Part shown: in pieces, positions 15,591 to 24,926 of the stretch | How the letters are laid out: the number at the start of each line of letters is the position of its first letter | Position numbering within the stretch: position 1 is the first letter of the stretch | Assembly (NCBI GenBank): GCA_025449635.1 | Contig: JANWIZ010000012.1 | Coordinates: 1 to 33,270, forward strand | Reading direction: 5' to 3' | Source: Patescibacteria group bacterium | Lineage (GTDB): Bacteria; Patescibacteriota; Microgenomatia; Woykebacterales; RBG-16-39-9b | Length of the DNA stretch: 33,270 nucleotides | Made by a program: the position numbers and the translations under genes | Notes under the pieces: model-generated | Told to the model about the DNA's origin: nothing | Database searches by the model: none | The model's input: only the letters and a program-made list of their open reading frames with translations

Positions 15591-15664
15591 GGCGTCGTGA
15601 CCGAGTGGCTAGGTAGAGGTCTGCAAAACCTTTTACAGGGGTTCAATTCCCCTCGACGCCTCCA
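15591..15664 (+). tRNA. tRNA-Cys (anticodon GCA)
   Basis: The acceptor stem GGCGTCG pairs perfectly with CGACGCC. The anticodon stem GAGGT/ACCTT (one G-U) encloses loop CTGCAAA with anticodon GCA. The T-arm AGGGG-TTCAATT-CCCCT is canonical. The discriminator is U, the identity base for tRNA-Cys, and CCA is encoded in the DNA. It is the only tRNA found in the window. Confidence 0.96.
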
Positions 15665-15686
15665 ACATAAACCATACCCCAAAGAG

Positions 15687-15715
15687 TTGACATCCTATAA
15701 TACTTCTGTTAGACT
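15687..15715 (+). promoter_or_regulatory. Promoter of the M23 peptidase gene
   Basis: A perfect TTGACA (15687-15692), 17-bp spacer and TAGACT (15710-15715), the same -10 as proposed for guaB. A TATAAT inside the spacer (15696-15701) is an alternative -10 without a good -35. The predicted start lies at about 15722, just at the foot of the following hairpin. Confidence 0.5.
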
Positions 15716-15723
15716 ACGTCGGT

Positions 15724-15750
15724 CCTTCCAAATTTGTGGAAGGTTTTTTT
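15724..15750 (+). terminator. Strong intrinsic terminator after tRNA-Cys / in the M23 leader
   Basis: CCTTCCA pairs with TGGAAGG around a 6-nt loop and is followed by seven T residues. It can end tRNA-Cys transcripts and, if the promoter at 15687-15715 is used, lies within the M23 leader. Confidence 0.8.
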
Positions 15751-15753
15751 GTT

Positions 15754-15769
15754 CCTCCCGCTTGGGAGG
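15754..15769 (+). promoter_or_regulatory. Hairpin masking the Shine-Dalgarno of the M23 gene
   Basis: CCTCCC-GCTT-GGGAGG is a perfect 6-bp stem whose 3' arm is the ribosome binding site (GGGAGGA) four bases before ATG 15774. Closed, it would block initiation. Its CCTCCC arm could instead compete for the GGAAGG arm of the preceding terminator. Confidence 0.5.
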
Positions 15770-15773
15770 ATTT

Positions 15774-16499
15774 ATGTTAAAACTAATTCTCACCGCAATT
15801 GTTACTGCCTGCGGTCTGCCCCTGAAGAAGCACCAATTTAATAGGTTAGTTTTACAAACCGAATCGGTTGTAAAAATGGTTTTAAAAACCATTGTAAATT
15901 ATCTCGCTGATATTTTTTCGGATTTACTTTTTCTAATCAAATTAACAACTATTCTTCGACCCAGAAATAGGCTTTTGTTACTTCGTTCTCTGTTTATTAC
16001 ATTTACCGCTCTTATTTATCTTTTCCTAGCCCCAAGTACTTTCGTCAATGCTGACATCCCTGAAAGGGTATTTCAAAACCAAACCGAAACTGCTTTAGTC
16101 TCGATAAAAGAGTCTGTGACTGTTGAGGCTGTACCAGAATTTAAAGCTCCAGTTTTTGGGTACATTTCAACTTATTATTCAAACCATCATCGTGGAATCG
16201 ATATTCCAAAGCCACAAGGTTCTCCTATTAAATCCTTTGCTGAAGGTGAGGTTATCTTTGCGGGATGGGCAACAGGGGGGTTTGGAAATACTGTTGAGAT
16301 TAAGCATAATCTTGGATATGTCTCAAAATATGCTCACCTCTCACGAATTGATGTTGTCGTAGGACAGACTGTTAAAGAAAACACTATAGTGGGTGGAGTA
16401 GGATCAACAGGAAATTCGACCGGGTCTCATCTCCATTTTGAACTTTATCAGGATGGTAGAACCGTAAATCCTTTAAATTATATTTCCTTAAAAAAATAA
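15774..16499 (+). CDS. M23 family (LytM-type) metallopeptidase
   Basis: The ORF-track entry starts inside tRNA-Cys. The supported start is ATG at 15774, directly after GGGAGGA, giving 241 aa. An internal hydrophobic segment (about 78-96, LFITFTALIYLFLAPSTFV) probably serves as signal or anchor after a basic N-terminus. The C-terminal LytM domain (about 130-241) carries HRGIDI (first His and Asp Zn ligands), YAHLSR, and HLHFEL (HxH), plus the closing GRTVNPLNYI. These enzymes cut peptidoglycan cross-bridges during wall remodelling or act on neighbours' walls. All zinc ligands are present, so activity is expected. The stop is one base from the stop of the convergent next gene. Confidence 0.9.
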   Translation: MLKLILTAIVTACGLPLKKHQFNRLVLQTESVVKMVLKTIVNYLADIFSDLLFLIKLTTILRPRNRLLLLRSLFITFTALIYLFLAPSTFVNADIPERVFQNQTETALVSIKESVTVEAVPEFKAPVFGYISTYYSNHHRGIDIPKPQGSPIKSFAEGEVIFAGWATGGFGNTVEIKHNLGYVSKYAHLSRIDVVVGQTVKENTIVGGVGSTGNSTGSHLHFELYQDGRTVNPLNYISLKK

Positions 16500-16500
16500 T

Positions 16501-17232
16501 TTAAATGAACTTGCTAATTTTCGCTTTTTTCTCTAGTTCTGAATACCAGGTTTGAAATTTCTCGTTAAGTTTATTTGATTTGATCGTCTTGCTAATTTCT
16601 TCACGAACCTTCTTGTCTTTTGGATCAGCGCCTTTTACAAATTGATCCTCTGGGTTTTGAGCAATGTAATCATCGATTTCCTTTTCCGAAACCTTAATAT
16701 CTTTCTCCAAAAGCTTCTCAACTAAAAGCTGAATTTTTATCTGATTTCTAAAATCATTTTCAGTAATATTACGACTGGTTAAAGCTGCTTTCAATTCTTC
16801 TTTACCGCCAACCTGGTCCTCAACCTCCTTAACTTTTTTATCAATGTCACTTGGGCTTACTATTATCCCTTTGCTAGCTGCTTCTTGTGAGATTATCTTG
16901 TCGCGAATAATTTGATCAAGAACCTCTTGACCGCTTTTAGCCTTGAGGTTTTGGTAAAATTCAATTGAAGTAACTGGTTGATTGTTTATTGTTGCGACTA
17001 CAAACCAATCCTTTTTCCAAAAAGCAAACATTCCGACAAGTAAAACAATTCCGATTACAATTAAGTAACGCGAATAAAGAGTTCGGTTTTTTTGCAGATT
17101 ACTTCTAACCGCTTCAAAATATTTTTTGAAATTTAAAGTTGTGCCTTTCTTTTTTGTTTGCTTTGTTCTGGTGGTTGGAGATTTTCTTTTTTCAGAAATC
17201 TCTGAATTTGTTTGTTTTTTAGCTCTTGCCAT
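16501..17232 (-). CDS. Membrane-anchored SurA_N/PrsA-type chaperone without obvious PPIase domain
   Basis: A 243-aa protein. A long Lys/Thr-rich cytosolic N-terminus (1-56) is followed by one membrane helix (about 58-76, YLIVIGIVLLVGMFAFW). An extracellular SurA N-terminal-like domain comes next: VVATINNQPVTSIEFYQNL, then QEVLDQIIRDKIISQEA, then ITENDFRNQIKIQLLVEKLL and VSEKEIDDYIAQNPE. The family folds exported proteins. The usual parvulin domain between the helical segments is absent or reduced, so it is probably a holdase rather than an isomerase. It could assist the large exported proteins at 27-33 kb; that link is speculative. Confidence 0.85.
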   Translation of the reverse strand: MARAKKQTNSEISEKRKSPTTRTKQTKKKGTTLNFKKYFEAVRSNLQKNRTLYSRYLIVIGIVLLVGMFAFWKKDWFVVATINNQPVTSIEFYQNLKAKSGQEVLDQIIRDKIISQEAASKGIIVSPSDIDKKVKEVEDQVGGKEELKAALTSRNITENDFRNQIKIQLLVEKLLEKDIKVSEKEIDDYIAQNPEDQFVKGADPKDKKVREEISKTIKSNKLNEKFQTWYSELEKKAKISKFI

Positions 17233-17243
17233 AAGATTATGCT

Positions 17244-17273
17244 ATTCTAGCTTATCCTTTAGAAATTTTTCAA
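17244..17273 (-). promoter_or_regulatory. Promoter of the SurA-like gene
   Basis: Minus-strand TTGAAA (17268-17273), 18-bp spacer and TAGAAT (17244-17249) end 11 nt before ATG, leaving at most a few bases of leader and no SD. Confidence 0.55.
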
Positions 17274-17282
17274 GGGGTATTT

Positions 17283-18737
17283 CTACTGCGTAGATCGACG
17301 CATTTCTTCCAACAAAATAATATCGTGCGGATGTGACTCAGAAATACCTGACGGGGTATATTGGCGAAACTCCCGCTTCCATAAATCCTTTACCTTCACT
17401 GATGCGAGTTCGCACATGGAGGTTTTTATCCCAACAACTAATGTAGCTACAATTTTTTCTACAGGCCCTCTTAACGGTATTGCTGATTCGACTCCTTCGG
17501 GAACGCGGTTTTGCAAATAACGGCTAGAATACCGACCAGATTGAGCTCCAGATGAACCCATGCCACGATAAAGTTTAAAATTTGGATCTTCCGATAAAGG
17601 TTCATTAGGAGTTTCATCTGTTCCGGCAAACAATCTACCAGACATAATTGAACTTGATCCGGCAACAAACGCTTTTATAATATCTGCAGAAGAGCGGAGG
17701 CCACCATCTACTATCACTGGGATATTCTTTTTAACTATTGCCTCGGAAACTTCCAATACTGCGCTAAACTGGGGCATTCCGACTCCGGTTACATCAGTAC
17801 TTGTACAAATCGAGCCTACACCAATACCAACCTTTATCGCAGCTGCTCCACGTTTTATTTGTGCTAAAGCTCCTTTAGCCGTAACCACATTTGGAGGTAC
17901 AATTTCTATTTTTGGAAATTTGTTTTTTAATACTTCAAGTGCTTTGAGACTTGATTGATGATGACCGTTTTTTGCATCCATTACTAAAATATCAACACCT
18001 GCATCTACCAGAGCTTGTGCTCTAGGCAACAAATCGTCACCAAAAACTCCTATAGCGGCCCCCACCAATAATCTATCTTGATGATCAAGCGAAGCATTAG
18101 GATATTGTTGCTTTTTAGCGACGTCCTTCCAGGTATAAAGACCAACTATATTGTCATTCTTATCAACTAAAGGAAGCTTTTCCAACTTGTTCTTTATAAA
18201 AAATTTTAACGCTTCTTCACTTGTTGTGTTTGATTGTTGAGTCAGAAGTTTTGGTCTGGGGGTCATAACTTCTTTAACTAAGGTTTTTGGCGAATGTAGT
18301 CTGGTATCTCGATTGGTTATTAACCCCAAAAGTTTTTTCGTTCTAGAGTCAATGACAGGAAATCCAGAATTTTTATAGCGAGCACTTAACTGTTCAACCT
18401 CAGCTAGTGTTGTTGCTTCAGTAACAGTAACTGGGTTGGTGATCATTCCACTTTGAGATCTCTTAACGGCAATGACCTCTTCAACCTGATCCTCGATTGA
18501 AAAGTTACGATGAATGACTCCAACACCACCCAACCTAGCAATTGCAATTGCCATAGTAGAGGAAGTTACCGTATCCATTGCAGCAGTCCAAAAAGGGAGT
18601 TTAGTTTTTATGTTCTGAGTAAGTCGTGTTGAAAGATCAACGTTGTCTGGAAAGACATTTGAACCAGTTACAGGAGGCAAGAAAACGTCGTTAAAGCTAA
18701 GAGAAGATCCTTTGTAACGCTTTGAACTAAGGCTCAT
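17283..18737 (-). CDS. guaB: Inosine-5'-monophosphate dehydrogenase
   Basis: A 484-aa NAD-dependent IMP to XMP oxidoreductase, the committed step of GMP synthesis. A TIM barrel is interrupted by a CBS-domain pair (about 95-210, including ITNPVTVTEATTLAEVE and VKEVMTPRPKLLTQ). Catalytic loop GVGSICTSTDVTGVGMPQ holds the active-site Cys. VDGGLRSSADIIKAFVAGSSSIMSG is the phosphate-binding region and LYRGMGSSGAQ the flap start. The length is normal. The proposed promoter gives a very short leader. No guaA is nearby. It is the only purine gene in the window. Confidence 0.96.
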   Translation of the reverse strand: MSLSSKRYKGSSLSFNDVFLPPVTGSNVFPDNVDLSTRLTQNIKTKLPFWTAAMDTVTSSTMAIAIARLGGVGVIHRNFSIEDQVEEVIAVKRSQSGMITNPVTVTEATTLAEVEQLSARYKNSGFPVIDSRTKKLLGLITNRDTRLHSPKTLVKEVMTPRPKLLTQQSNTTSEEALKFFIKNKLEKLPLVDKNDNIVGLYTWKDVAKKQQYPNASLDHQDRLLVGAAIGVFGDDLLPRAQALVDAGVDILVMDAKNGHHQSSLKALEVLKNKFPKIEIVPPNVVTAKGALAQIKRGAAAIKVGIGVGSICTSTDVTGVGMPQFSAVLEVSEAIVKKNIPVIVDGGLRSSADIIKAFVAGSSSIMSGRLFAGTDETPNEPLSEDPNFKLYRGMGSSGAQSGRYSSRYLQNRVPEGVESAIPLRGPVEKIVATLVVGIKTSMCELASVKVKDLWKREFRQYTPSGISESHPHDIILLEEMRRSTQ

Positions 18738-18751
18738 CTAGATTATTAATC

Positions 18752-18780
18752 AGTCTAGCAATTAATACCTAGTTTATCAA
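18752..18780 (-). promoter_or_regulatory. Promoter of guaB
   Basis: Minus-strand TTGATA (18775-18780), 17-bp spacer, TAGACT (18752-18757), 14 nt from the guaB ATG. Confidence 0.5.
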
Positions 18781-18796
18781 GAAGCAAACAAGTCAA

Positions 18797-18828
18797 AGAA
18801 AAAGAGGCTATTTTGTGCCTCTTTTTCT
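18797..18828 (-). terminator. Terminator of the groESL operon
   Basis: AGAAAAAGAGGC pairs over 12 bp with GCCTCTTTTTCT around an 8-nt loop. Reading on the minus strand, the stem's T-rich arm provides the U-tract. It lies about 20 nt past the groEL stop and separates it from guaB. Confidence 0.85.
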
Positions 18829-18847
18829 AAACTAAATTTTATTTTGA

Positions 18848-20491
<1,644 letters not shown>

Positions 20492-20511
20492 TTATAATCC
20501 TCCTTAATAAC

Positions 20512-20808
20512 TTATTCGACTATTGCCATTACATCTTCAAACTTAACTAATTTAAACTCTTCACTTTCAATCTTTAATTCATCTCCGCCCCATTTTTTGT
20601 AAATTACCAAATCTCCAACGCTAAACTGGGCTTTTTCTTCGTGATTAGAGTGTCTAACTGAAGCACCAACAGCGACGACAATTCCTCGCGCTGGTCGCTC
20701 TTGAGCATTCTCTGGTAAATATAGTCCCGAAGCAGTCTTTGCCTCGCTTTCCTCAGGTTTTACTAAAGCGTAGCCCGCTAAAGGCTTAATTTTTGCAGTC
20801 TTAGCCAT
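20512..20808 (-). CDS. groS: Co-chaperonin GroES
   Basis: A 98-aa lid of the chaperonin. IKPLAGYALVKPEE at the N-terminus, a mobile loop around KTASGLYLPENAQERPARG and VGDLVIYKKWGGDELKI in the beta-barrel are typical. The SD AAGGAGG precedes ATG by about 10 nt. It is the first gene of the groES-groEL operon. Confidence 0.97.
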   Translation of the reverse strand: MAKTAKIKPLAGYALVKPEESEAKTASGLYLPENAQERPARGIVVAVGASVRHSNHEEKAQFSVGDLVIYKKWGGDELKIESEEFKLVKFEDVMAIVE

Positions 20809-20857
20809 AAAATATATTACCTCCTTAACTTTCTATGGGTTAATTGAATTTAATCTA

Positions 20858-20884
20858 TTCGCACTCTAGTAACTTAGGTGCTAA
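20858..20884 (-). promoter_or_regulatory. Degenerate CIRCE operator (HrcA site) of groESL
   Basis: Minus-strand reading TTAGCACCT-N9-GAGTGCGAA compares with consensus TTAGCACTC-N9-GAGTGCTAA: 7 of 9 and 8 of 9 matches with the exact 9-bp spacer. It lies a few bases downstream of the -10, at the expected transcription start. Confidence 0.8.
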
Positions 20885-20887
20885 AGT

Positions 20888-20916
20888 ATATTACTCATTT
20901 GTTTTTTTCTTGTCAA
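20888..20916 (-). promoter_or_regulatory. groESL promoter
   Basis: Minus-strand TTGACA (20911-20916), 17-bp A-rich spacer and TAATAT (20888-20893), immediately upstream of the CIRCE-like repeat. Confidence 0.75.
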
Positions 20917-20937
20917 GCCTAAAGACCTGTGGCGATT

Positions 20938-22293
20938 TTATTTTGGAGCTAAGGTGGTTATAACCCCATATTTTTTTAGCAAAGGTTCTATCTCTGCGGC
21001 TAGCTTCTTAAGATTATTTTCTAAGCTTGAAGAGGTTTCGGCAACTATCATATATTTTTTAAAAATCTTAATTAAGTCACTGTTGAGACCTTCGTCAAAA
21101 GTATCGTCCTGCAAATACCAACTCTTTGCATTCATAGCCCCAGCTAAATACGCAGCCAAATATGGGTGTGTTGTCTGTTCCTTGGCCATTTCAACCCGAG
21201 GGTAAGCCCTACCAAAACCATTTACTTGAGTTTCGTTTTGGTAAACTTTTCTGAGTGATTCAGGTTCGAGTAAATATTTTGCGAACTGCCAAGCAGCTTC
21301 TTGCTTTTTACTATTCTGTGCAACTCCTAATGACCAATAACTTCCCCAAGTTATAGCTTGAGCGTCTGGCAATTGAGGTACTGGTTCAACCGCAAAATCG
21401 AGGGTTAAATTTCCTTCTTTTAAATACTCGAGTAATTTATGTATTTTATGTAAAGGAAGTAAAATCATAGCTGTTTTGCCCCTAGCGAAGGCTTCGACAC
21501 TATTTGGAAACGTATTGTCCCATGTTCGTGCTTTATTGGAAAAGGAAAAATAAAAATTAATTGCATCAATTGCAAGTTTGTTAGACTCTCGTTCCTTATT
21601 TTTATACATTTCTAGTTTCCCATCTTTAACGAAAGTAACTCCGTTCTGCAGTAAAAATAGACCTAGAATGTCAGAAAAATTTTCGACATTTTTAACCGAA
21701 CCAAGAGCAATAGCTGATGTAAAAATTTGTTTTTTATCATTGCTTGTTAGTGAGGGGGAGTAGTCTTGGTACAAAGTTGTCCAAGTTCTTGGCGGCTCTA
21801 AAAAATTCCGGCTAGCAAAGGTTTTTTTGTTATATAGAAGCGCTAAACCATCAAATTCAAGTGGAAAGCCTCGATATGATCCATTTAAACGAAGGTCGGT
21901 CTTGGCAATTGGATAAAAAGTGCTTTCATATGTTTTCTGACTCATCACACCTTCAGGCAGTGCTGCTAAATTATTTCTTAGTGCCGGACCCCAGCTCGAG
22001 TGCCACCAGAATAAGTCTGGTCCTAGAGTTTTTTTAGTTAGATCAGCTTTCAAATTTGCATAATAACGATCTGGGTTCTTTCTCTCGTATTCAATCGTAA
22101 CTTCAGGATGCTTGTCCTGAAACTCTTTTTTAACTACGTTGAAAACTTCTGTGTCCCAAAAACCAACTACTCGTAAAAAAACTGGCTCTGGTGCTTTTTG
22201 CTTAGGAAAGATAAAGCTAAGGGTTAAATAAACCGCAAAAAGGGTGATTACGAAAACGAGTAAACTAACTATAAAAGCCTTGGCAGGAATCAT
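20938..22293 (-). CDS. Family 1 extracellular solute-binding protein, membrane-tethered
   Basis: A 451-aa periplasmic-binding-protein fold (SBP_bac_1, sugar-type). The N-terminal helix (about 6-30, FIVSLLVFVITLFAVYLTLSFIF) has no lipobox cysteine, so the protein is anchored by a helix rather than lipid. Typical stretches: VVGFWDTEVFNVVKKEFQDKHP, GPDLFWWHSSWGP, LEFDGLALLYNKKTF, FARGKTAMILLP, WGSYWSLGVAQNSKKQEAAWQFAKYL. It follows galU by a single base (TAG-a-ATG), implying coupled translation. No ABC permease or ATPase is in the window. The ligand is unknown; carbohydrate is likely from the family. Confidence 0.9.
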   Translation of the reverse strand: MIPAKAFIVSLLVFVITLFAVYLTLSFIFPKQKAPEPVFLRVVGFWDTEVFNVVKKEFQDKHPEVTIEYERKNPDRYYANLKADLTKKTLGPDLFWWHSSWGPALRNNLAALPEGVMSQKTYESTFYPIAKTDLRLNGSYRGFPLEFDGLALLYNKKTFASRNFLEPPRTWTTLYQDYSPSLTSNDKKQIFTSAIALGSVKNVENFSDILGLFLLQNGVTFVKDGKLEMYKNKERESNKLAIDAINFYFSFSNKARTWDNTFPNSVEAFARGKTAMILLPLHKIHKLLEYLKEGNLTLDFAVEPVPQLPDAQAITWGSYWSLGVAQNSKKQEAAWQFAKYLLEPESLRKVYQNETQVNGFGRAYPRVEMAKEQTTHPYLAAYLAGAMNAKSWYLQDDTFDEGLNSDLIKIFKKYMIVAETSSSLENNLKKLAAEIEPLLKKYGVITTLAPK

Positions 22294-22294
22294 T

Positions 22295-23182
22295 CTAGTG
22301 TTTTTCTAAATCTCGCAATTTAATTAAATATTCCTTCAATTTTGTACTGGTAGCTTCGTTTCTTAAACCAAACTCAATGTTAGCTTCAATAAAACCCAAT
22401 TTATCACCCACATCATAATAACGCCCATCCTCAATCAAAGCTGTATACACCGGTTCATTCTTTATCAATTGCCCAATCGCATCAGAAAGCCAAAGTTCGT
22501 TTGATTTTCCTGGAACCAAATTGTCTAGATATTTCCAAATTGATGGGGTAAAAAGATAGGCTCCATGAGTCGCGATATCAGAGGGTGCTTCCTCAATCGT
22601 AGGTTTTTCAACAATCTCCTCAATTTGAAAAACATTTCCTTCTACAGGCTTGAGTTTGGCAATACCATACTTACTTAGATTTTCACGATCTTCAATTCTG
22701 ACCCCACTGATAACACTTGCATTATATTTTTCATAAGCTTCAATAAGTTGCTTGACTCGAGGTTTAGGTGAGTAAATAAACTCATCACCCCAAATTACAA
22801 TAAAAGGTTCGTTACGAACCAGATGCTTGGCATTGATTACCGGTGTTGCATTGCCAATCGGACCTTTTTGTCGTACATAAACAAAATTTGCCATTGTGGC
22901 AATTCTGCGAATTTCTTCAGCCTTATCTGCCTTACCAACTTTTTCGAGAAAGTCTTCTAGGTCAAAACTCCTATCAAAATGATCCTCTATGGGTCTTTTA
23001 GCACTACCCGTTACTATAATTATGTCCTCGATTCCAGAGGCAACCAGCTCCTCAACCACATATTGGATCACAGGTTTATCCACAATCGTTAGCATTTCTT
23101 TAGGCATTGCTTTTGTTGCCGGAAGAAACCTCGTTCCAAGCCCAGCTGCGGGAATTATTGCTTTGGTGATTTTTTCTGCCAT
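22295..23182 (-). CDS. galU: UTP--glucose-1-phosphate uridylyltransferase
   Basis: A 295-aa nucleotidyltransferase making UDP-glucose from UTP and Glc-1-P, the precursor for envelope glycans. N-terminal AIIPAAGLGTRFLPATKAMPKEM (nucleotide-binding signature), DKPVIQYVVEE, FVYVRQKGPIGNA, VIWGDEFIYSP and a C-terminal YDVGDKLGFIEANI are characteristic of GalU. The start at ATG 23182 has GAAAGGAAA upstream. UDP-glucose could feed the GT2 synthase at 9.2-10.7 kb. Confidence 0.96.
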   Translation of the reverse strand: MAEKITKAIIPAAGLGTRFLPATKAMPKEMLTIVDKPVIQYVVEELVASGIEDIIIVTGSAKRPIEDHFDRSFDLEDFLEKVGKADKAEEIRRIATMANFVYVRQKGPIGNATPVINAKHLVRNEPFIVIWGDEFIYSPKPRVKQLIEAYEKYNASVISGVRIEDRENLSKYGIAKLKPVEGNVFQIEEIVEKPTIEEAPSDIATHGAYLFTPSIWKYLDNLVPGKSNELWLSDAIGQLIKNEPVYTALIEDGRYYDVGDKLGFIEANIEFGLRNEATSTKLKEYLIKLRDLEKH

Positions 23183-23210
23183 ATTTTCCTTTCGATATTA
23201 CTACTTATGG

Positions 23211-23217
23211 TATCATA
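23211..23217. promoter_or_regulatory. Overlapping divergent -10 boxes (galU / NYN gene)
   Basis: Plus strand: TGG-TATCAT (extended -10, 23211-23216) for the NYN gene. Minus strand: TATGAT (23212-23217) for galU. The two hexamers overlap; both -35 regions are weak. Confidence 0.35.
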
Positions 23218-23273
23218 GCTTAAGATTTATGAGCAATTGCGCTCTCTATTCTTAAGAAAGGTGGTGATAATTT

Positions 23274-23831
23274 TTGATAAAAAATCAATTTCAAAGGGTT
23301 GGAGTTTTTATCGATATTCAAAACCTCTATTATTCTGCCAAAAATTTGTATAACTCAAAGGTTAATTTTGGAAAAATTCTCGAGACTGCTGTTGCTGGTC
23401 GACAACTTATTCGCGCCTTTTCTTATGTTATTAGTGCTGATATTCCCGAAGAACAACCTTTTTTTGAAGCTTTGAGCAAATCTGGTTTTGAGGTAAAGAG
23501 TAAAGACATTCAGATTTTTCCTGGAGGAGTAAAAAAAGGGGATTGGGATGTTGGAATCGTTATAGACATGATTAGACTAAGTCCTCGGGTAGACGTGATC
23601 GTATTAGTGTCTGGGGACGGAGACTATGTGCCTGCTCTTGAATATCTAAAAAACCAAGGTCACTTGGTAGAAGTGATTGCTTTTGGTAAAAGTACCTCGG
23701 CAAAACTTATTGCTGAAGCTGATGAATTTACTGATATCGATCAAAATTCTCAAAAGTTCTTAATTCCCGCAAGAGTTAAGCCTCATCAGAAAGTTTACTC
23801 TTCTTCCAAAGCACCCTTGACCGAGCTGTAA
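23274..23831 (+). CDS. NYN/LabA-like PIN-fold protein (putative RNase)
   Basis: A 185-aa protein with the NYN domain over residues about 8-155. The acidic residues expected in this PIN-like nuclease fold are visible: VGVFIDIQNLYY (first Asp plus Asn), KKGDWDVGIVIDMI (second pair) and LVSGDGDYVPAL (SGDGDF-type motif). The start is TTG at 23274 behind AAAGGTGGTG. The C-terminal 30 residues are disordered and basic. NYN proteins are thought to act in RNA processing or decay; the substrate here is unknown. Confidence 0.88.
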   Translation: MIKNQFQRVGVFIDIQNLYYSAKNLYNSKVNFGKILETAVAGRQLIRAFSYVISADIPEEQPFFEALSKSGFEVKSKDIQIFPGGVKKGDWDVGIVIDMIRLSPRVDVIVLVSGDGDYVPALEYLKNQGHLVEVIAFGKSTSAKLIAEADEFTDIDQNSQKFLIPARVKPHQKVYSSSKAPLTEL

Positions 23832-23882
23832 ACAACTTGCTCTCTTGAATAACTTTGATGAAAGACCTAAGTAATCTCTATG

Positions 23883-23888
23883 CTAAAA
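23883..23888 (+). promoter_or_regulatory. Extended -10 promoter of tsaD
   Basis: TATGC-TAAAAT gives TGn plus TAAAAT (5/6), 8 nt before ATG 23897, so the tsaD mRNA is predicted to be leaderless. No good -35. Confidence 0.5.
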
Positions 23889-23896
23889 TTGTTTTA

Positions 23897-24883
23897 ATGA
23901 GAATTTTGGGTATCGAAACTTCCTGTGATGAAACCGCAGCAAGCGTTGTTTCTGATGGGGTAAAAATACTTTCCAATACTGTTGCTAGCTCTCAAGAGTT
24001 GCATACAAAAACTGGTGGTATCATCCCCGAAACTGCTGCTAGGGAACAGGTTTTATCAATGATTCCGGTTATTTCTCAGTCACTTCAAGAAGCGGATTTA
24101 ACCCCTGATGATATTGATGCAGTCGCCGTAACCAACGGCCCTGGTCTTTTTGGCTCCCTAGTAATCGGTGTCGAAACAGCTAAAACTCTCTCTTACTCTT
24201 GGAAAAAACCGCTCGTACCAATAAACCATTTGGTCGGCCATATTTATGCCAATTGGTTGGAAAACACAGAGCCGCCAATTTTTCCCAATTTAAATTTAAT
24301 TGTTTCTGGCGGTCATTCTGAACTAGTTCTAATGGAATCTCACGGCAATTTTACCTGGCTAGGCGGCACTCGGGACGATGCAGCCGGAGAAGCTTTTGAC
24401 AAAACAGCTAGAGTCTTGGGTCTTAACTATCCTGGCGGCCCGTCCATCCAAAAAGCCTCTTTTGGGGTAAAAAAATTGAACACTTTATTCCCCCGTCCTT
24501 TAGCTAATAGTAGTGATTTTGATTTTTCCTTTAGCGGTCTCAAAACTGCAGTCGCTACTTTGGCTGCTGGGAAAACCTTTTCAAAAACCCAAATTGCCAA
24601 CTACGCAGCTGAAATACAAGAAGCAATTGTTGATTCCCTTCTAAATAAAACCTTAAAAGCAGCTCAAAAATACCAAACAAAACAACTTTTACTCTCTGGC
24701 GGTGTTGCGGCTAATACTCGCTTGGTTGAAAAAGCGAGGGAAAAATTCTCTGGAAAAGTATATGCCCCTTTACCAAAACTTTGTGTTGACAACGGAGCAA
24801 TGATAGCTTCAGCAGCTTATTTTAATTACAAACCGGTTTCTTGGGAAAAGATATCTGCGGACTCTGGTCTTTTCTTTGATTAA
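23897..24883 (+). CDS. tsaD: tRNA N6-adenosine threonylcarbamoyltransferase TsaD
   Basis: A 328-aa ASKHA-fold enzyme that installs t6A37 on ANN-decoding tRNAs with TsaB/TsaE/TsaC. The start is placed at ATG 23897 (MRILGIETSCDETAA), 14 codons inside the ORF-track entry, because this matches the family N-terminus and sits right behind an extended -10. Metal-binding NHLVGHIYA, nucleotide-binding SGGHSEL and TRDDAAGEAFDK, LSGGVAANTRL and the closing VDNGAMIA are all intact. The length is normal. The partners tsaB, tsaE and tsaC are not in the window. Confidence 0.96.
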   Translation: MRILGIETSCDETAASVVSDGVKILSNTVASSQELHTKTGGIIPETAAREQVLSMIPVISQSLQEADLTPDDIDAVAVTNGPGLFGSLVIGVETAKTLSYSWKKPLVPINHLVGHIYANWLENTEPPIFPNLNLIVSGGHSELVLMESHGNFTWLGGTRDDAAGEAFDKTARVLGLNYPGGPSIQKASFGVKKLNTLFPRPLANSSDFDFSFSGLKTAVATLAAGKTFSKTQIANYAAEIQEAIVDSLLNKTLKAAQKYQTKQLLLSGGVAANTRLVEKAREKFSGKVYAPLPKLCVDNGAMIASAAYFNYKPVSWEKISADSGLFFD

Positions 24884-24892
24884 ATTAATCTA

Positions 24893-24898
24893 TATAAT
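24893..24898 (+). promoter_or_regulatory. -10 box of valS
   Basis: A perfect TATAAT lies 28 nt before the valS ATG, with a weak -35; the leader carries no clear SD. Confidence 0.4.
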
Positions 24899-24926
24899 CG
24901 CTTCGCTTACTTAGGCAAAAACTAAA

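Noticed and set aside
15597-15773. Upstream part of the 15597-16499 ORF
   Set aside because: It overlaps tRNA-Cys and the terminator; ATG 15774 has an SD.
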